From contig CM050450.1 in the NCBI GenBank assembly GCA_027563935.2, forward strand, positions 14,057,957 to 14,121,956: DNA of 64,000 nucleotides, written 5' to 3'. Below, piece by piece: positions 35,640-47,027 of this stretch (positions are counted from its first letter, which is position 1; each line of letters starts with the position of its first letter). The notes beneath the pieces are model-generated. The model was not told the origin of the DNA. It did no database searches and saw only the letters and a list, made by a program, of their open reading frames with translations. The DNA comes from Costus lasius (taxonomy: Eukaryota > Streptophyta > Magnoliopsida > Zingiberales > Costaceae). The translations under genes were made by a program, and so were the position numbers.

Positions 35640-36222
35640 TTTGCTGTGACGAAGCCTTTGCTCTCCGACGACAGTTTTGTCGCCCGATCCTCTCCGATGA
35701 CCTCGACGACTTCCGACGAACTGCGACGACATCCGACGAACTGCGACAGCCTTCTAATATGTGTTTACGACTTCCGACGGCCTCCGAGTTCGTGGTCGGG
35801 TCGAGCCCTAATTTTGTGTTTTTTGTGCAGTCGACCTCCGACATCCTACGGCGAACTGCGACGACCTACGGCGAACTGTGACGACCTCCGATGACCTACG
35901 GCGTAATGTCGAGTTCCTGGTTGGCTTAGGGTTTCCTAATCTCAACCTACGGCGAATTGCGATGACCTCCGACGACGTCCCACGACCAACGGCGTAATGT
36001 CGAGTTCCTGGTTGGCTTAGGGTTTCCTAATCTTGATTTATTTTTTGCAATATCTCATCTTCCGTCCACTACCATTTGTAGGTCGAGTTCCTCCGACGAC
36101 TCCAATCTTCTTTTAAAGTATAATGTCGTAATTTATCTTCTTAATACGTAAATTGTTGTATTACTTGGCATAATTTGTCCGCTTAGGGTTTCCTAATCTT
36201 GTTTTCTTTTTTGCAGGATCTC
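35640..36222 (+). repeat. Repetitive leader with duplicated exon-1 blocks
   Basis: GAACTGCGACGAC, CTACGGCG and CTCCGACGA words repeat through 35690-35980. A block TCGAGTTCCTGGTTGGCTTA then GGGTTTCCTAATCT occurs twice near 35910 and 36000. A larger block (GAGTTCCTCCGACGACTCCA and downstream) near 36080-36180 is a copy of the exon-1/intron-1 start at 36228-36330. This is the duplicated 5' region of the gene that follows. Confidence 0.65.
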
Positions 36223-38340
36223 ATGGCGAGTTCCTCCGATGACTCCAATGTTCCTTTAAGGTATAATGTCATACTTTGTCTTCTTAATATGTACATTGTT
36301 GTATTAATGACATAATTTTTGTATAATATGTTTCAAACTTGGCATATCAGTATCCCATTTTGGTATAACATGCCTCAACCTTAGTATATTAGCATCCCAT
36401 TTTGGTATGACTTGTCTCTAATTTGGTATAGCACATCCCATGTTGGTCTAACATGCTTCAAACTTGGTATAACATGCCTCAACCATAGTATATCAGCATC
36501 CCATTTTGGTATAACTTGTCTCTAATTTGGTATAACACATCCCATGTTGGTCTAACATGCTTCAAACTTGGTATAACATGTCTCAACCTTAGCATATCAG
36601 CATCCCATTTTGGTATAACTTGTCTCTAATTTGGTATAACACATCCCATTTTGGTATAACATGCCTCAACCTTAGTATATTAGCATCCCATTTTGGTATA
36701 ACTTGTCTCTAATTTGGTATAACACATCACATTTTGGTATAACATGCCTCAAACATCGTATAACGCATCCCATTTTGGTATAACATGCCTCAACCTTAGT
36801 ATATCAGCATCCCATTTTAGTATAACTTGTCTCTAATTTGGTATAACACATCCCATGTTGGTATAACATGTCACAAACTTGGTATAACAGCATTCCATCT
36901 TGGTATAACAGCATTCCATTTTGGTATAACATGCCTCAAACTTGGTATAACAGCATTCCATTTTGGTATAACATGCCTCAAACTTGGTATAACAGCATTC
37001 CATTTTGGTATAACATGCCTCAACTTGGTATAACAGTATCCCATTTTGGTATAACATGCCTCAAACTTAGTATAATAGGATACCATTTTGGTATAACATG
37101 CCTCAAACATAGTATAACAACATCTCATTTTGGTATAATAGCTTCACCTTTTGAGGTCTTCATGTTAATTTAGTTATAACATATGTAATAGTAGGTTTTA
37201 TACAAAGAGGACTAGGAATGAAAGCCCATCTAGTAGCTCTTCAGATGAAAAGTAATATCACTACAAGGGCATCAAACCTCGTCGAGTACTCAGCAGATGC
37301 TCATTCAGCCGGATTCACACTTTTATCAACACAGTGCAAGGGGGTGATGCTATTAAAGAAGAACTCCTACATACCCCCTTTGGACATTTGCTGCAAGGGG
37401 CATCGGTTTCCCTGGATATGCTTGCAGTGGAATATTTGCAATGTATATGGGAATCGGAGAGAAGGGGATTCAACATTAATGGCATTTTTGTGCCTTTCTT
37501 GGTCAAGAATGTATCTATTATACTTGGTCTCCCACGGGTTGGAGAGTTGGTTAGATGAGACAATAAGTGACCAACTACTCCATATTTCACTGAGGAATTT
37601 GAGAAGAAGGCAATTAATAGAAAAGTAATTGAAGAAAAATTGACGGACCTCTACTCACAAGGACTAGAGGGAAATGAGGAGAGGATCAGAAGATTAGCTA
37701 TACTATATTTCTTTTGCTGTTTTTTGTTCAGCCGCCTGACATTCAACTTGGATGTGGGACTTGTATTATTTATAGAAGACCTCCAAAAATTGGCTGATTA
37801 CAATTGGCCAGAAGCTGTCCATCATTTTTTGTGCTCGGAATTGACCACTAGCTCAAAGAAAAAGGGACGTGGATTTGCCGGTTGTGCCATAGTTCTTTAT
37901 GTAAGTATTCTTTAATATATGAAGTTGTCTTTCAATGCATTATAGTTAATCATTAATATTTTTGTTCTTTTTTGCAGATTTAATTTTATGAGCATACCAA
38001 ATTGTATATAAATAATAAGATGGAGGGTGTATACCCTTGGTTGTTTCGTTGGGGCAAAGTGAGTCCACCTCGATGGACAACATATTTTAAAAATTATGCA
38101 AAATTAAATGAATATGCGGTAAGATGCTTATATGTAAGAGTAGTAATTTGTATGTATTTGGGGTTTCTAATACTATTTATTATTACAGATTATTTTACAA
38201 CTTGAAGTTGACAAAATGGAGCGTGACGTTGTAAATACGCCACTTGTATTAGAGGCAGCTTCTGAGGAAGCTCCTGATGTTGGCCCGTCACATAGTACAC
38301 CAGACCCTATACCTGGGACCCTATCAGCTTAACTTGACAT
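36223..38340 (+). pseudogene. Plant-mobile-domain/DUF1985-like gene, four exons, decayed
   Basis: Predicted exons are 36223-36260 (MASSSDDSNVPL), 37195-37900, 37978-38118 and 38189-38340. All junctions are GT..AG and all phases agree, which supports a real former gene. Residues LPRVGELV, RRLAILYFFCCFLF, FIEDLQKLADYNWPEAV and GVYPWLFRWGKV resemble the aminotransferase-like plant mobile domain and the DUF1985 domain found in transposon-borne genes. That assignment is from memory and only moderate. In-frame stops at 37253, 37556 and 37568 and just after the second intron (TAA near 37981) mark it as inactive. Intron 1 (934 bp) is filled by a 21-bp repeat array. Confidence 0.6.
36330..37150 (+). 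repeat. 21-bp array 1 (core GGTATAAC), inside intron 1
   Basis: About 39 units of 21 bp carry the core TTGGTATAACA. Alternating units end in TGCCTCAAAC or AGCATTCCAT, giving a clear 42-bp dimer at 36880-37020. A longer ~115-bp higher-order repeat covers 36350-36850. Core bases are much better kept than the spacers. Confidence 0.9.
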
Positions 38341-38402
38341 TGTAAGTATATTAAAAATATTAAGTAGTTATGCAAAAGTATGTACTTGCTATTCGGTAAA
38401 TG

Positions 38403-38800
38403 ACATGTTATACTAAAACTATAACTGAGTGTTATACCAAATTATTGCCTTGTTATACCAAAATTGACAGTGTTATACTAAACTATATAAGTGTTATACC
38501 AAATTATTGCCTTGTTATACCAAATTTTTCAGTGTTATACTAAATTTTTGCCTTGTTATACCAAAATTTTCAGTGTTATACTAAACTATATAAGTGTTAT
38601 ACCAAATTATTGCCTTGTTATACCAAATTTTTCAGTGTTATACCAAATTTTTGCCTTGTTATACCAAAATTGGCAGTGTTATACTAAATTATATAAGTGT
38701 TATACCAAATTATTACCTTGTTATACCAAAATTTTCAGTGTTATACTAAACTATATAAGTGTTATACCAAATTATTGCCTTGTTATACCAATATTTGTCA
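38403..38800 (+). repeat. 21-bp array 2 (core GTTATACC, opposite orientation)
   Basis: About 19 units such as TGTTATACCAAATTATTGCC, with 21-bp spacing. The core is the reverse complement of array 1. It starts about 60 bp after the last exon of the decayed gene. Confidence 0.9.
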
Positions 38801-38964
38801 AGAAATTCATGGAGTGTCTTTCCCACAATGTACAGTTCGACTTCACACTCTAGGACATGCCTAGATTGAGAGCCCTTGTCAGTTTGGAACTATTTAAAGG
38901 AGAGTTAATGTCTTATTCCTGAAAGACAACTATGTATGTATTCAATGTATTCACAGTGTTCAGG

Positions 38965-39838
38965 TCCTGTTATACACAATTCCGATCATTAAGGTCCTAT
39001 TATACAAAGTTCGGTTCCTGTTATACGAAATACATTATCTTGTTATGTGATATTGTGTCACCTTATGTGATATTGTGATACGAAATTCCTTGTTATACCC
39101 AATTTTTTCCTTGTTATACCCAGTTCAGGTCCTGTTATACCCAATTTTTTCCTTGTTATACCCAATTCAATTCATGTTATACGAAATTTTGGTCCTGTTA
39201 TACGAATTCTTTCCCATGTTATACAGAATTCAGGTCCTGTTATACTCAATTTTTTCCTTGTTATACCCAATTCAATTCATGTTATACGAAATTCCGGTCC
39301 TGTTATACGAATTCCTTCCCATGTTATACGGAATTCAGGTCCTGTTATACCTAATTTTTTCCTTGCTATACCCAATTCAATTCATGTTATACGAAATCCC
39401 GGTCCTATTATACGAATTCCTTCCCATGTTATACAGAATTCAGGTCCTGTTATACCCAATTTTTTCCTTGTTATACCCAATTCAATTCATGTTATACGCA
39501 ATTTCGGTCCTATTATACGAATTCCTTCCCATGTTATACGGAATTCAGGTCTTGTTATACCCAATTTTTTCCTTGTTATACCCAATTCAATTCATGTTAT
39601 ACGCAATTTCGGTCATGTTATATAATTCCTTCCATGTTATACGGAATTCAGGTCCTGTTATACCATGTTTGTGCACTGTTATACCATGTTTGTGTCGTGT
39701 TATACCATGTTTGTACCGTATTATACCAACTATGTGCAGTGTTATACGAATATCATATAATAGTATACAATGTCTGTGCACTGTTATACGAATTTAAGAC
39801 ATTGTTATACGAAATAGGTCATTGTTATACAATGTAAG
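38965..39838 (+). repeat. 21-bp array 3 (core GTTATAC, opposite orientation)
   Basis: About 40 units such as TGTTATACCCAATTTTTTCC and TGTTATACGAAATTCCGGTC. A six-unit (~126-bp) higher-order block repeats about four times between 39110 and 39620. The 240-codon frame through it (39075-39797) is a 7-residue repeat produced by 21-bp periodicity and is not a gene. Confidence 0.9.
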
Positions 39839-39859
39839 ATTAAAAGTACATAAAAAGAA

Positions 39860-40206
39860 TGGTTCATACATCAGTCGTCACAAATTGTTACATAATAAAA
39901 AAGATTGTAGTTTCTGATCTCCTCATAATATAAAAAATTATTCTTTATTTGTTGGTTGAGACCTATTACACATATCTTGAGAAAAATTTGCAGCTTCCTC
40001 CTGAGAACCAATCTGCGTGGCATTGCTTGGGAAACCTCATCTGAGTACTATCATAATATAGTGCAATTAATTAGGCAACATAGTCAATGTAGCAAGTGCA
40101 GAAAATGCATAACTACGCAACTTATATGAAAAGAGGATGCTCCCACCATTAAAGCTGTGTAAGAGTAGAATGGGGTTGTTAGCACTGATTGGTGGAACAT
40201 AGGCAC
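39860..40206 (-). pseudogene. Probable 3' portion of the FAR1/FRS-like gene
   Basis: An acceptor AG before 40206 continues the gene whose main exon lies at 44757-45494; the hAT element and the 150-bp duplicate separate them. The reading after the join is short and not conserved, so the true 3' end is uncertain. Confidence 0.35.
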
Positions 40207-40317
40207 CTGCTATTAATTTAACAAAAATCAGTAAGTATGTCCTTCAGAATTAAAGATATGGCCTTGTTAGTCATACCTGTGTATTTGTAGCTGCACTGAT
40301 TGGTGGAACATAGGCGC
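40168..40317. repeat. 150-bp direct repeat, left copy, abutting hAT 2
   Basis: It matches 44648-44797 over its full 150 bp with two differences seen (GGGGTTGTTAGC against GGGGCTGTTGGC). It ends exactly where the hAT terminal repeat TAGGGATGGCA begins. Confidence 0.92.
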
Positions 40318-40545
40318 TAGGGATGGCATCGGGGCGGGGCGGGGGCGGGTAGTGCCGAACCTGACCCCGACCCCGACCCCCGTTATTCATACCCGACCCC
40401 GACCCCGACCCGACCGGGTTTGAGAAAATTAATCCCACCCCCGACACCGCCGGGGATCGGGTACCCGCGGGGAAACCCGACCCCGCCGGGGCATCGGGTA
40501 CCCGAAAAAAACCCAAACCCATGGGGAAAAAACCCGACCTGTATC
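40318..40545. repeat. Left subterminal GC-rich repeats of hAT 2
   Basis: CCCGACCCCGACCCC-type and GGGGCGGG words cover about 200 bp next to the left end. The right end (44455-44635) carries the complementary set (GGTCGGGCCGGGTCGGGCC). Confidence 0.8.
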
Positions 40546-41348
40546 AAATCAAATATTACAATTTACACAATAAAATAGTTTTAAAGTAAGGTAAATATGT
40601 AATACTCAACATTCAACAAAGTAATTAACATCCACAAAAATATTGTCCATATCAATCAAAACATTTTCAAAATCTATTTGCCAACATGGCAACACCCAAT
40701 AGTCCAACATTGTACGGTATCAACTTCTTCAAAATATTCCATTCGTAACTGAGAAATCCTGGAACTTAGAAATCCTGGAAAAAAAGAGTTCAAAATTTGC
40801 CAACACGGCAACATTTGCCAACATTGTACGGTCCAACATTTGTTAACCCAGCAACACCCAAAACATCTTCCATTCGTAACTTAGAAATCCTGGAAAAAAA
40901 GTTCAAAATGTTCATGGTATCAACTTCTTCAACGGTTCAACCTCAATGAGATGAATTGTCCAAGACATCCATCCAACAATACAACTAATTAAAGAGAATA
41001 AGAACTTCAAAAAATATTAATCATCTTCCAAACCAGTAATTCCACTTGCTAATGACTCATCTGCATCAAAATAAAACATTAATAAGTAAACACAAAATAT
41101 ATTTTGTATTGATTCTATTAAAAACATAAATATTTTATTAAAAGCATACCTTCATCATTATCAGAGTCCATCTCATCAAGTAATATTGCATCATTCACTG
41201 CTTTAGAACTAGTTCCTATTAAAAACATATTAAAAAATAAATGAGTTCATGATTAAACAACTAAACAAGAATACATGATATAACAATTAATAGATTAAAC
41301 AATAAATTCAATGAACATAAGTTTACCTTTATCCTCTCCACTCCATAA

Positions 41349-43471
41349 CTAACTTTTAGCACACATTAAAGCCTCTAAAGTATGCCAATGAAGTCTACTT
41401 CGATGTGAGCTTACAATTCGGCCACTTGTACTAAATGCTGATTCAGATGCTACTGTAGAGATTGGAATTGCTAATATATCCTTTGCAATAGCTTGTAATG
41501 TTGGATACTTCACTCCATTTAGCTTCCACCACAATAAAATATCAAAAGTTGTAGTTCTTGGTAATACATCTTCTTCCAAATAAAGATCAAGCTCTGATTT
41601 CACATGAGAATTTCTAGCTCTTTTTTGACTTTTCACATATGCATCAAAGTCATTCAATGAATCATCAAGGGGAGAATTATCAGCCTCATCAAGATGAGAA
41701 GTACTAGCCCCTTTATTCATTTGATTGTAATATGAAACTAGCTCATAACAAAGCTCTTGAATTCTATTAACTTCAACTGTTGCATCAACTTCATATAGCT
41801 TGTGATAATAATAGTGAAGCAAACTCATCTTGTATCTTGGATCTAACAGTGTAGCAACACCCATAATGTCATGAATGACATTCCAATAACACTTAAACTT
41901 ATCAATCATTCTCACTGCCATTTGTTGTATCACCAAATTAGGGGAATTCATCCAACTTGATATTGTTATATTAATCTCACAAATTTTTGGAAAATAAAGA
42001 TTGGCAGTGGGATAATTAGTACGAGAAAACAATTCTGTAATACTATTAAAAAATTTTAATTTCCCACAAACTTCACTTGCAAATTCCCATTGTGTAGATG
42101 TTGGTAAACAAGTGTATTTGTCATCACATTGTTTCAACCTATAAAATACCTCCTTATATGATATGGCACTATCAAGCATCTTATAGGTTGAATTCCATCT
42201 AGTTGGACAATCTAGGCATAAATTCTTAGTGCAAGTCAAGCGAACCTGTCGAGCTGTCTCTTTAAATTTTTCCATTCTTTTTGGGGTTGCTGTCTAGTAA
42301 ACTACACTATCACGAATTTTTTCAACTCCATCTCTTACCACATCCAATCCATCCTTTACAATTAAATTCAAAATATGTGCACAACAACGCATGTGAAGTA
42401 AAGAACCATCCTTTAACAAAGTACTCAAATTCAGTTTAGCTTTGATCTTTTCAATCATCGCATCATTGGTACTACAATTATCTAAAGTGATAGTAGATAA
42501 TTTAGTATCGATGTTCCAATCCAATAAACAATTGACCAACACTGTGCTAAGTCTATCACTAGTATGAGGAGCAGGAACATATGCAAACCTAATATAAAAA
42601 AATAATACACAAGATTAGATGAATTAATATTAGGCAAATCTAACAATCAACAATTATTATCATGTAACCTCAAAATGAAACTAATGGTACTAATTAATAA
42701 AAGGAAGCTAATGTATAGATGCATTAATGTATATGTAGTTATGTACCTCAAAATGCGATTTTGTAAAGTCCACGAAGAATCAATGTAATGAGCTGTGATT
42801 GCCATGTAACCCCTCTTTTGATTACCTGATGTCCACATGTCTGATGTGATTGCTATTCTTCCTTCAACATTGTCCAACAACTTCATTGTCATTACTTTCT
42901 CAACATCATAGATTTTTAATACCTCATTCTTAATAGAGTTTCGACAAGGCACCTTAAATAAAGGTTGGAGTGCACTTGAATACCTCTTGAAACCAATATG
43001 ATCCACTATTGAAAGTGGATATTCATGGATGATTATGGCACTTGCTAACTCTTTTTTTGCAATTTCTGGATCATAAATACCTGAAGTCATTTTTGGTTTA
43101 TTCTTAGTCATATTTGATGTGAGAACTTTTTGGCCTCTCATAGTAATCTTTCGTTGAATGCAAGTGTCCATGTGTTGATGAAAATGTTTTGTTCCATTTT
43201 TTGATTTTCCACCAAGTAACTTTCTACAATAATTACATTGAGCCTTATCCTCGCCATTAAGTTGAGTCTTCTTAAAATGATTCCATACAATGCTTTTAAG
43301 CTTCCCATGTGCAGTTGACTCTATATTATCCATTGTGTGACTTATGCCTCCTTCAATAACGTTGTCCTTTGGAATAGGAACTTGAGGATTACAACTTGCA
43401 ACTTCATTTGATTGTGCAAAATTTTCTGCTTGGTGAGATACTAGTTGCTGTGAAATATTATTATCTGCCAT
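41349..43471 (-). pseudogene. hAT transposase of element 2, one intron, one nonsense codon
   Basis: Exon 1 is 43471-42747, the GT..AG intron is 42589-42746 and exon 2 is 42588-41349. The joined frame is 655 codons including the stop, in phase. A BED zinc finger (W..F, CNYCRK, HFHQHMDTC) lies near residues 65-110. Further on come ITSDMWTSGNQKRGYM, CCAHILNLIVKDG and CPTRWNSTYKML. The dimerisation domain (ISTVASESAFSTSGRIV, HRSRLHW) is at the C-terminus. The only break seen is TAG at 42294-42296, between DSVVY and TATPKRM. Without it the protein would be of normal length. It may still be read from related copies in trans. Confidence 0.88.
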
Positions 43472-44454
43472 CTATTTATAAAATAAAAATTCAAGAACAT
43501 AGTTACAAATAAATGTGAACTAATTTTTATATTGATACATGTAAATGACATATGAAATATATGCAAATTATTTAGACAAAACATTCAACAACATATATAA
43601 ATCAACAAAACAATATATAAAAAAATAAAAATATATTTACTGCTGATGACTTGGTGTGTTGATATGATAGTAGTATAGACTGTAGATTGTTGACTAGATA
43701 ATAGATGCGCAGCACTCAGTAGATGGAGGACCACCCAACACCAGCAGTGTACCCGCAAGCTACAATAGATTAGAATCCAGATTCCAGAATCAGTAACATA
43801 ATGATTCCTTACCAGTAACCAAAATAATGAATAAGCAGCGAGGTGCTTCCTTACTAGTAACCAAAATCCACTCAGCAGACCAGTCCAGCAGCAGCAAGCC
43901 AGCGAGCCAGCGACTGTGAGAAAGGAAGGATGGCACGGCAATGGCAGCGAGAAAGGAGGGATGGCACGGCAACGGCAGCAAGAAAGGAGTGACTGGACTC
44001 TGGGGTCGCCGATGATGGAGGACGGTAGTGACTAGTCAAGCGAAGCTGGTTGACGATGGAGGCGGCGAAGAGGATGGCAGCGAGAGCTTTTTGTCTGCAA
44101 GGGCTGAGGAGGATAGCATCAGAAAAAGGGAGTCACTGATGGTGGAGGACGGAGCGACCAGTCAAGCAAAGCGGATAGCGAATCAGCGAAGAGGACAGCG
44201 AATCGGCGAAGAGGACAGTGAATCGGCGACGATGTTTTCAGCGAGGATGCCGGCAAGAGGTTGACGATGGATTGGAGGTGGCACACTGGTCACGGGTTTG
44301 GGCACGGGAAGAGTAAAAATTGGGAGTTACTGAGTTAGGGCAAAGTAAATAGTAAAAAAATAAAAATCGAGTTAGGGCAAGTTACATGGGTAAAAATCTG
44401 TAATAGGAAAATTTATTTTTTAAATTAAGGGTAATATAGTAAATTAATTAGTCA

Positions 44455-44635
44455 GGGCGGGTTCGGGGTCGGGGGCGGGGTGGGTAGTAAAAATACCATA
44501 CCCGACCCCGACCCGACTTATACAAGTCGGGTTTTGCCCGAACCCGACCTGACCCCCAGTCAACTCGAGTTTTCCCCGTTGACTTCGGGTCGGGCCGGGT
44601 CGGGCCGGGTCGGGTCGGGCCGAGGATGGGTTATC
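44455..44635. repeat. Right subterminal GC-rich repeats of hAT 2
   Basis: GGGTCGGGCC, CCCGACCCCGA and GGTCGGGG words fill about 180 bp, the counterpart of the left end. Confidence 0.8.
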
Positions 44636-44647
44636 TTGCCATGACTA

Positions 44648-44797
44648 GAATGGGGCTGTTGGCACTGATTGGTGGAACATAGGCACCTGCTATTAATTTA
44701 ACAAAAATCAGTAAGTATGTCCTTCAGAATTAAAGATATGGCCTTGTTAGTCATACCTGTGTATTTGTAGCTGCACTGATTGGTGGAACATAGGCGC
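44648..44797. repeat. 150-bp direct repeat, right copy, abutting hAT 2
   Basis: It begins exactly after the hAT end ...GCCATGACTA. It contains the 3' end of one FAR1-like exon, a 70-bp intron (44687-44756) and the start of the next exon. An internal ~22-bp phrase (CACTGATTGGTGGAACATAG) occurs twice in each copy. Confidence 0.92.
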
Positions 44798-45494
44798 CTG
44801 TCATGCGCGGCATTTGGACATCAGTAGGTGGATTAGAATTGGATCCTTTGGATATAGTAGTGCTCTTTTTATGTCTTCGCTCTAGCACTCCTTTCTTACG
44901 TTTCTCTTTCCGCCCCTTTTTCACTGGAGGTGCTTTTACCTGTATATTTCGTTCAGATCCACTATCAGCATCATTAACATCAATATCTTTATTGTCAGTG
45001 CGCAAGATGTCCTCAACATTTACACGTAAATCTTTCATTGTCTTTTCTATGTATTCAAGTGCTCTCCTAGACTGCAAACTCATAGTTGCTATGCAGTAAT
45101 GGTTTTGACAAACTCGATTATAAATAGACTTCAAACTTTCTTGCCTAGAAGTATCAAAGTTGTGCAGACTGACAATGGATATATCACCTTCTCTAGCGTA
45201 CTTTGTCCATCTTTTCATTATGTACTGCTTCGGTATAGAAATCACATTGTTCGCTGCGTAAACTTTTATTGCATGCATGCACAAGATACCATTGCTCTCA
45301 AACATTTTACATGAGCAAGTAACTTGTACAGGAGAATGGCTGAAAATGACCATTTCATCTCTACCACAGGCTGCGTTGGTTACCTTATATGAAATACCTT
45401 GTGGTTCAGCCCCAATGAAGAACATAAGGCAATCTAAACTACTTTGATAGCATGCCTCAAACTCGTCATACCTTATATGAAATACCTTGTGGTT
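44757..45494 (-). pseudogene. FAR1/FRS-like (MULE-derived) C-terminal exon, 5' truncated
   Basis: FAR1/FHY3-related proteins are transcription factors derived from Mutator-like transposases; MULE transposases share the same domain. The frame holds the SWIM zinc finger (CSCKMFESNGILCMH: C-x-C...C-x-H), then KVYAANNVISIPKQYIMKRWTK, the family's conserved follow-on. A basic Lys/Arg-rich tail (KKGRKEKRKKGVLERRHKK) looks like a nuclear signal. The exon ends at CAG|GTATGA. The N-terminal FAR1 DNA-binding and MULE catalytic domains are missing. At about 45497 the sequence switches to Athila DNA, so the frame's first ~12 codons (up to 45530) are not FAR1. A 30-bp phrase (ACCTTATATGAAATACCTTG) occurs at 45383 and again at 45473. 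Confidence 0.8.
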
Positions 45495-46105
45495 CTGGCC
45501 GAAAACCAGAAATTTTCCAGAGTGCTTCACGGGTCGGTGAACCCCAGCGGGTTCACCCGTGCTTCTGTTGTTTCCACCCGACCACAGTAAACATCACGGG
45601 CGAGTGAACCCGGGCGGGTTCACTGGAATTTCGAGTCAAGTTCGCCCCGAATTAGGGCACGCACGTGAATTTCTGCCGCCGCCTTCCATACTTGGCGAAA
45701 TCCACCCGATCGCGCCTCCTTCTCCTCTTTTGAGCCTCCGAAGGGATCCCTAAGGGTTTGATCTAGGTTTTCCCCTCTCATCCGAACCAGTTTCATCTTC
45801 AATCGATTCCAGATTTTCGCCTCGCAAGATCTCGTATATCTCCGCCGCCGCCTACCGAGCTCGACGAGATCAGCGGATTACGCCGCCTTCTCCCCGTCTT
45901 ACCACTTGAAGGCGATCTCTCAGGTTCTGATTTACGATTCCTTGTGGTCTGTTCGAGCTACTCTCGCCGATTTCACATCAGATTTTTGTGTCGCCTGATT
46001 TCGCTGACTTTTTGCTGATCCGCCACCACCTCCGATCTGAGAACACCTCCGACCAGATTTCTCACAGTCGACACTTACCAGTCGTCTTCCAATCACCTCA
46101 GCACA

Positions 46106-47027
46106 ATGCCTCCAAGGACAAAAGCCATGGCCAGCAAGAGAACCTCACGCCCTCAGCAGGTGCTGTTAGATTCGTCCGCTACGGACGATGAGGAGTACGA
46201 GCTGACGCCTACATCTCCCCCGAACGAGTTCGGGATTACCTTCCGGAACGCTACACAAGAGGCACGGTATCAGATTTTGCGATAATTCCGCGTGCTCAAT
46301 ACGCGGTATCTTGATCGAACCACCTTACAGATGATAGGGATGCTTGGAGACTTTGACTTAATGTATGCATCCATAGGGTGGGAGCAATTTCAGCAGCTAT
46401 TTTCACCCACCTACATCGGTATCACGCTGGAATTTCTGAGTTCATTGGAAGTCAAAGCTGATCCTATACTTGAGGATGATCCAGGGCGTCTGTCCTTCCG
46501 CCTGGGTAACATCGAACACATCCTATCTCTTTCACAGTTCCGCGGTATTTACGGTTTTCCAGAGCCTAGCGCATGCAGAGTCCCCACTGAGTATAATGAG
46601 CAAAACTTCTAGGGCGCTGTCACTAACGAGCACATCTACTCCGCTCGCACAGCTCGTGCTTCTAGTTTGTGCAACCCAGTGATCAAGTACGTTCACCGAG
46701 TATTGGCCCACACTCTCTTCAGCTACGGTGAAAGTGACGGTATGGTTCAGCAGACTGAATTATTTTATATCTGGTGCATGCTCCACAGTTTTAGAGTCGA
46801 TTCAGAATATTATTTGGCAAAGCATTTCAGCCGCGTCACCCGTTCTTTGAGGGGGGCGATAGTTATTGGCGGCTTGATCACACCTCTGGCTGTTTCCCTC
46901 GGCATCATTCCCTATGGCACATTGGAGGCTACCGGCAACAATAGGCTCGACATCGAGTCCTGCGTTGCCATGAAGCTGATTATACACAAGGGAGATTCAT
47001 ATTGTATGACATTCAAGGGGAGCCCCT
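46106..47027 (+). pseudogene. Athila ORF1-type gene, copy 2, first part
   Basis: The start MPPRTKAMASKRTS equals copy 1. It is about 28 residues shorter in the Ser/Pro-rich part. The core ITLEFLSSLEVKADPI, FRLGNIEH and GGLITPLAVSLGIIPYGTLEA are kept. Stops are TAA near 46282 and TAG at 46610-46612. The copia element inserts after FKGSP. The continuation, including RVRGNWRIQPVEDAQPDPVD, is at 56092-56338, where the next element interrupts it again. Confidence 0.82.
47023..47027. repeat. Target site duplication CCCCT of the copia element
   Basis: CCCCT directly precedes the 5' LTR and recurs at 56092-56096 directly after the 3' LTR. Five bases is the normal copia size. Confidence 0.9.

Larger units (their letters stand above)
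40318..44647 (-). mobile_element. hAT element 2 (4,330 bp), nearly intact
   Basis: Left end TAGGGATGGCATCGGGGC and reversed right end TAGTCATGGCAAGATAACC form short terminal inverted repeats (TAG..ATGGCA). Both ends carry GGGGCGGGG, CCCGACCCCGA and GGGTCGGGCC repeats. The transposase is interrupted by a single stop. The usual 8-bp target duplication is missing: the left flank ends ATAGGCGC and the right flank starts GAATGGGG. Instead 150-bp direct repeats abut both ends. Confidence 0.9.

Noticed and set aside
36330..37150. CRISPR-like regular spacing
   Set aside because: Units are 21-bp direct repeats with related, not unique, spacers, in a plant genome and within an intron.
39075..39797. 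240-codon frame with a 7-residue hydrophobic repeat
   Set aside because: It is produced by the 21-bp periodicity of the array; overlapping frames on both strands of the arrays are equally open and no domain is present.
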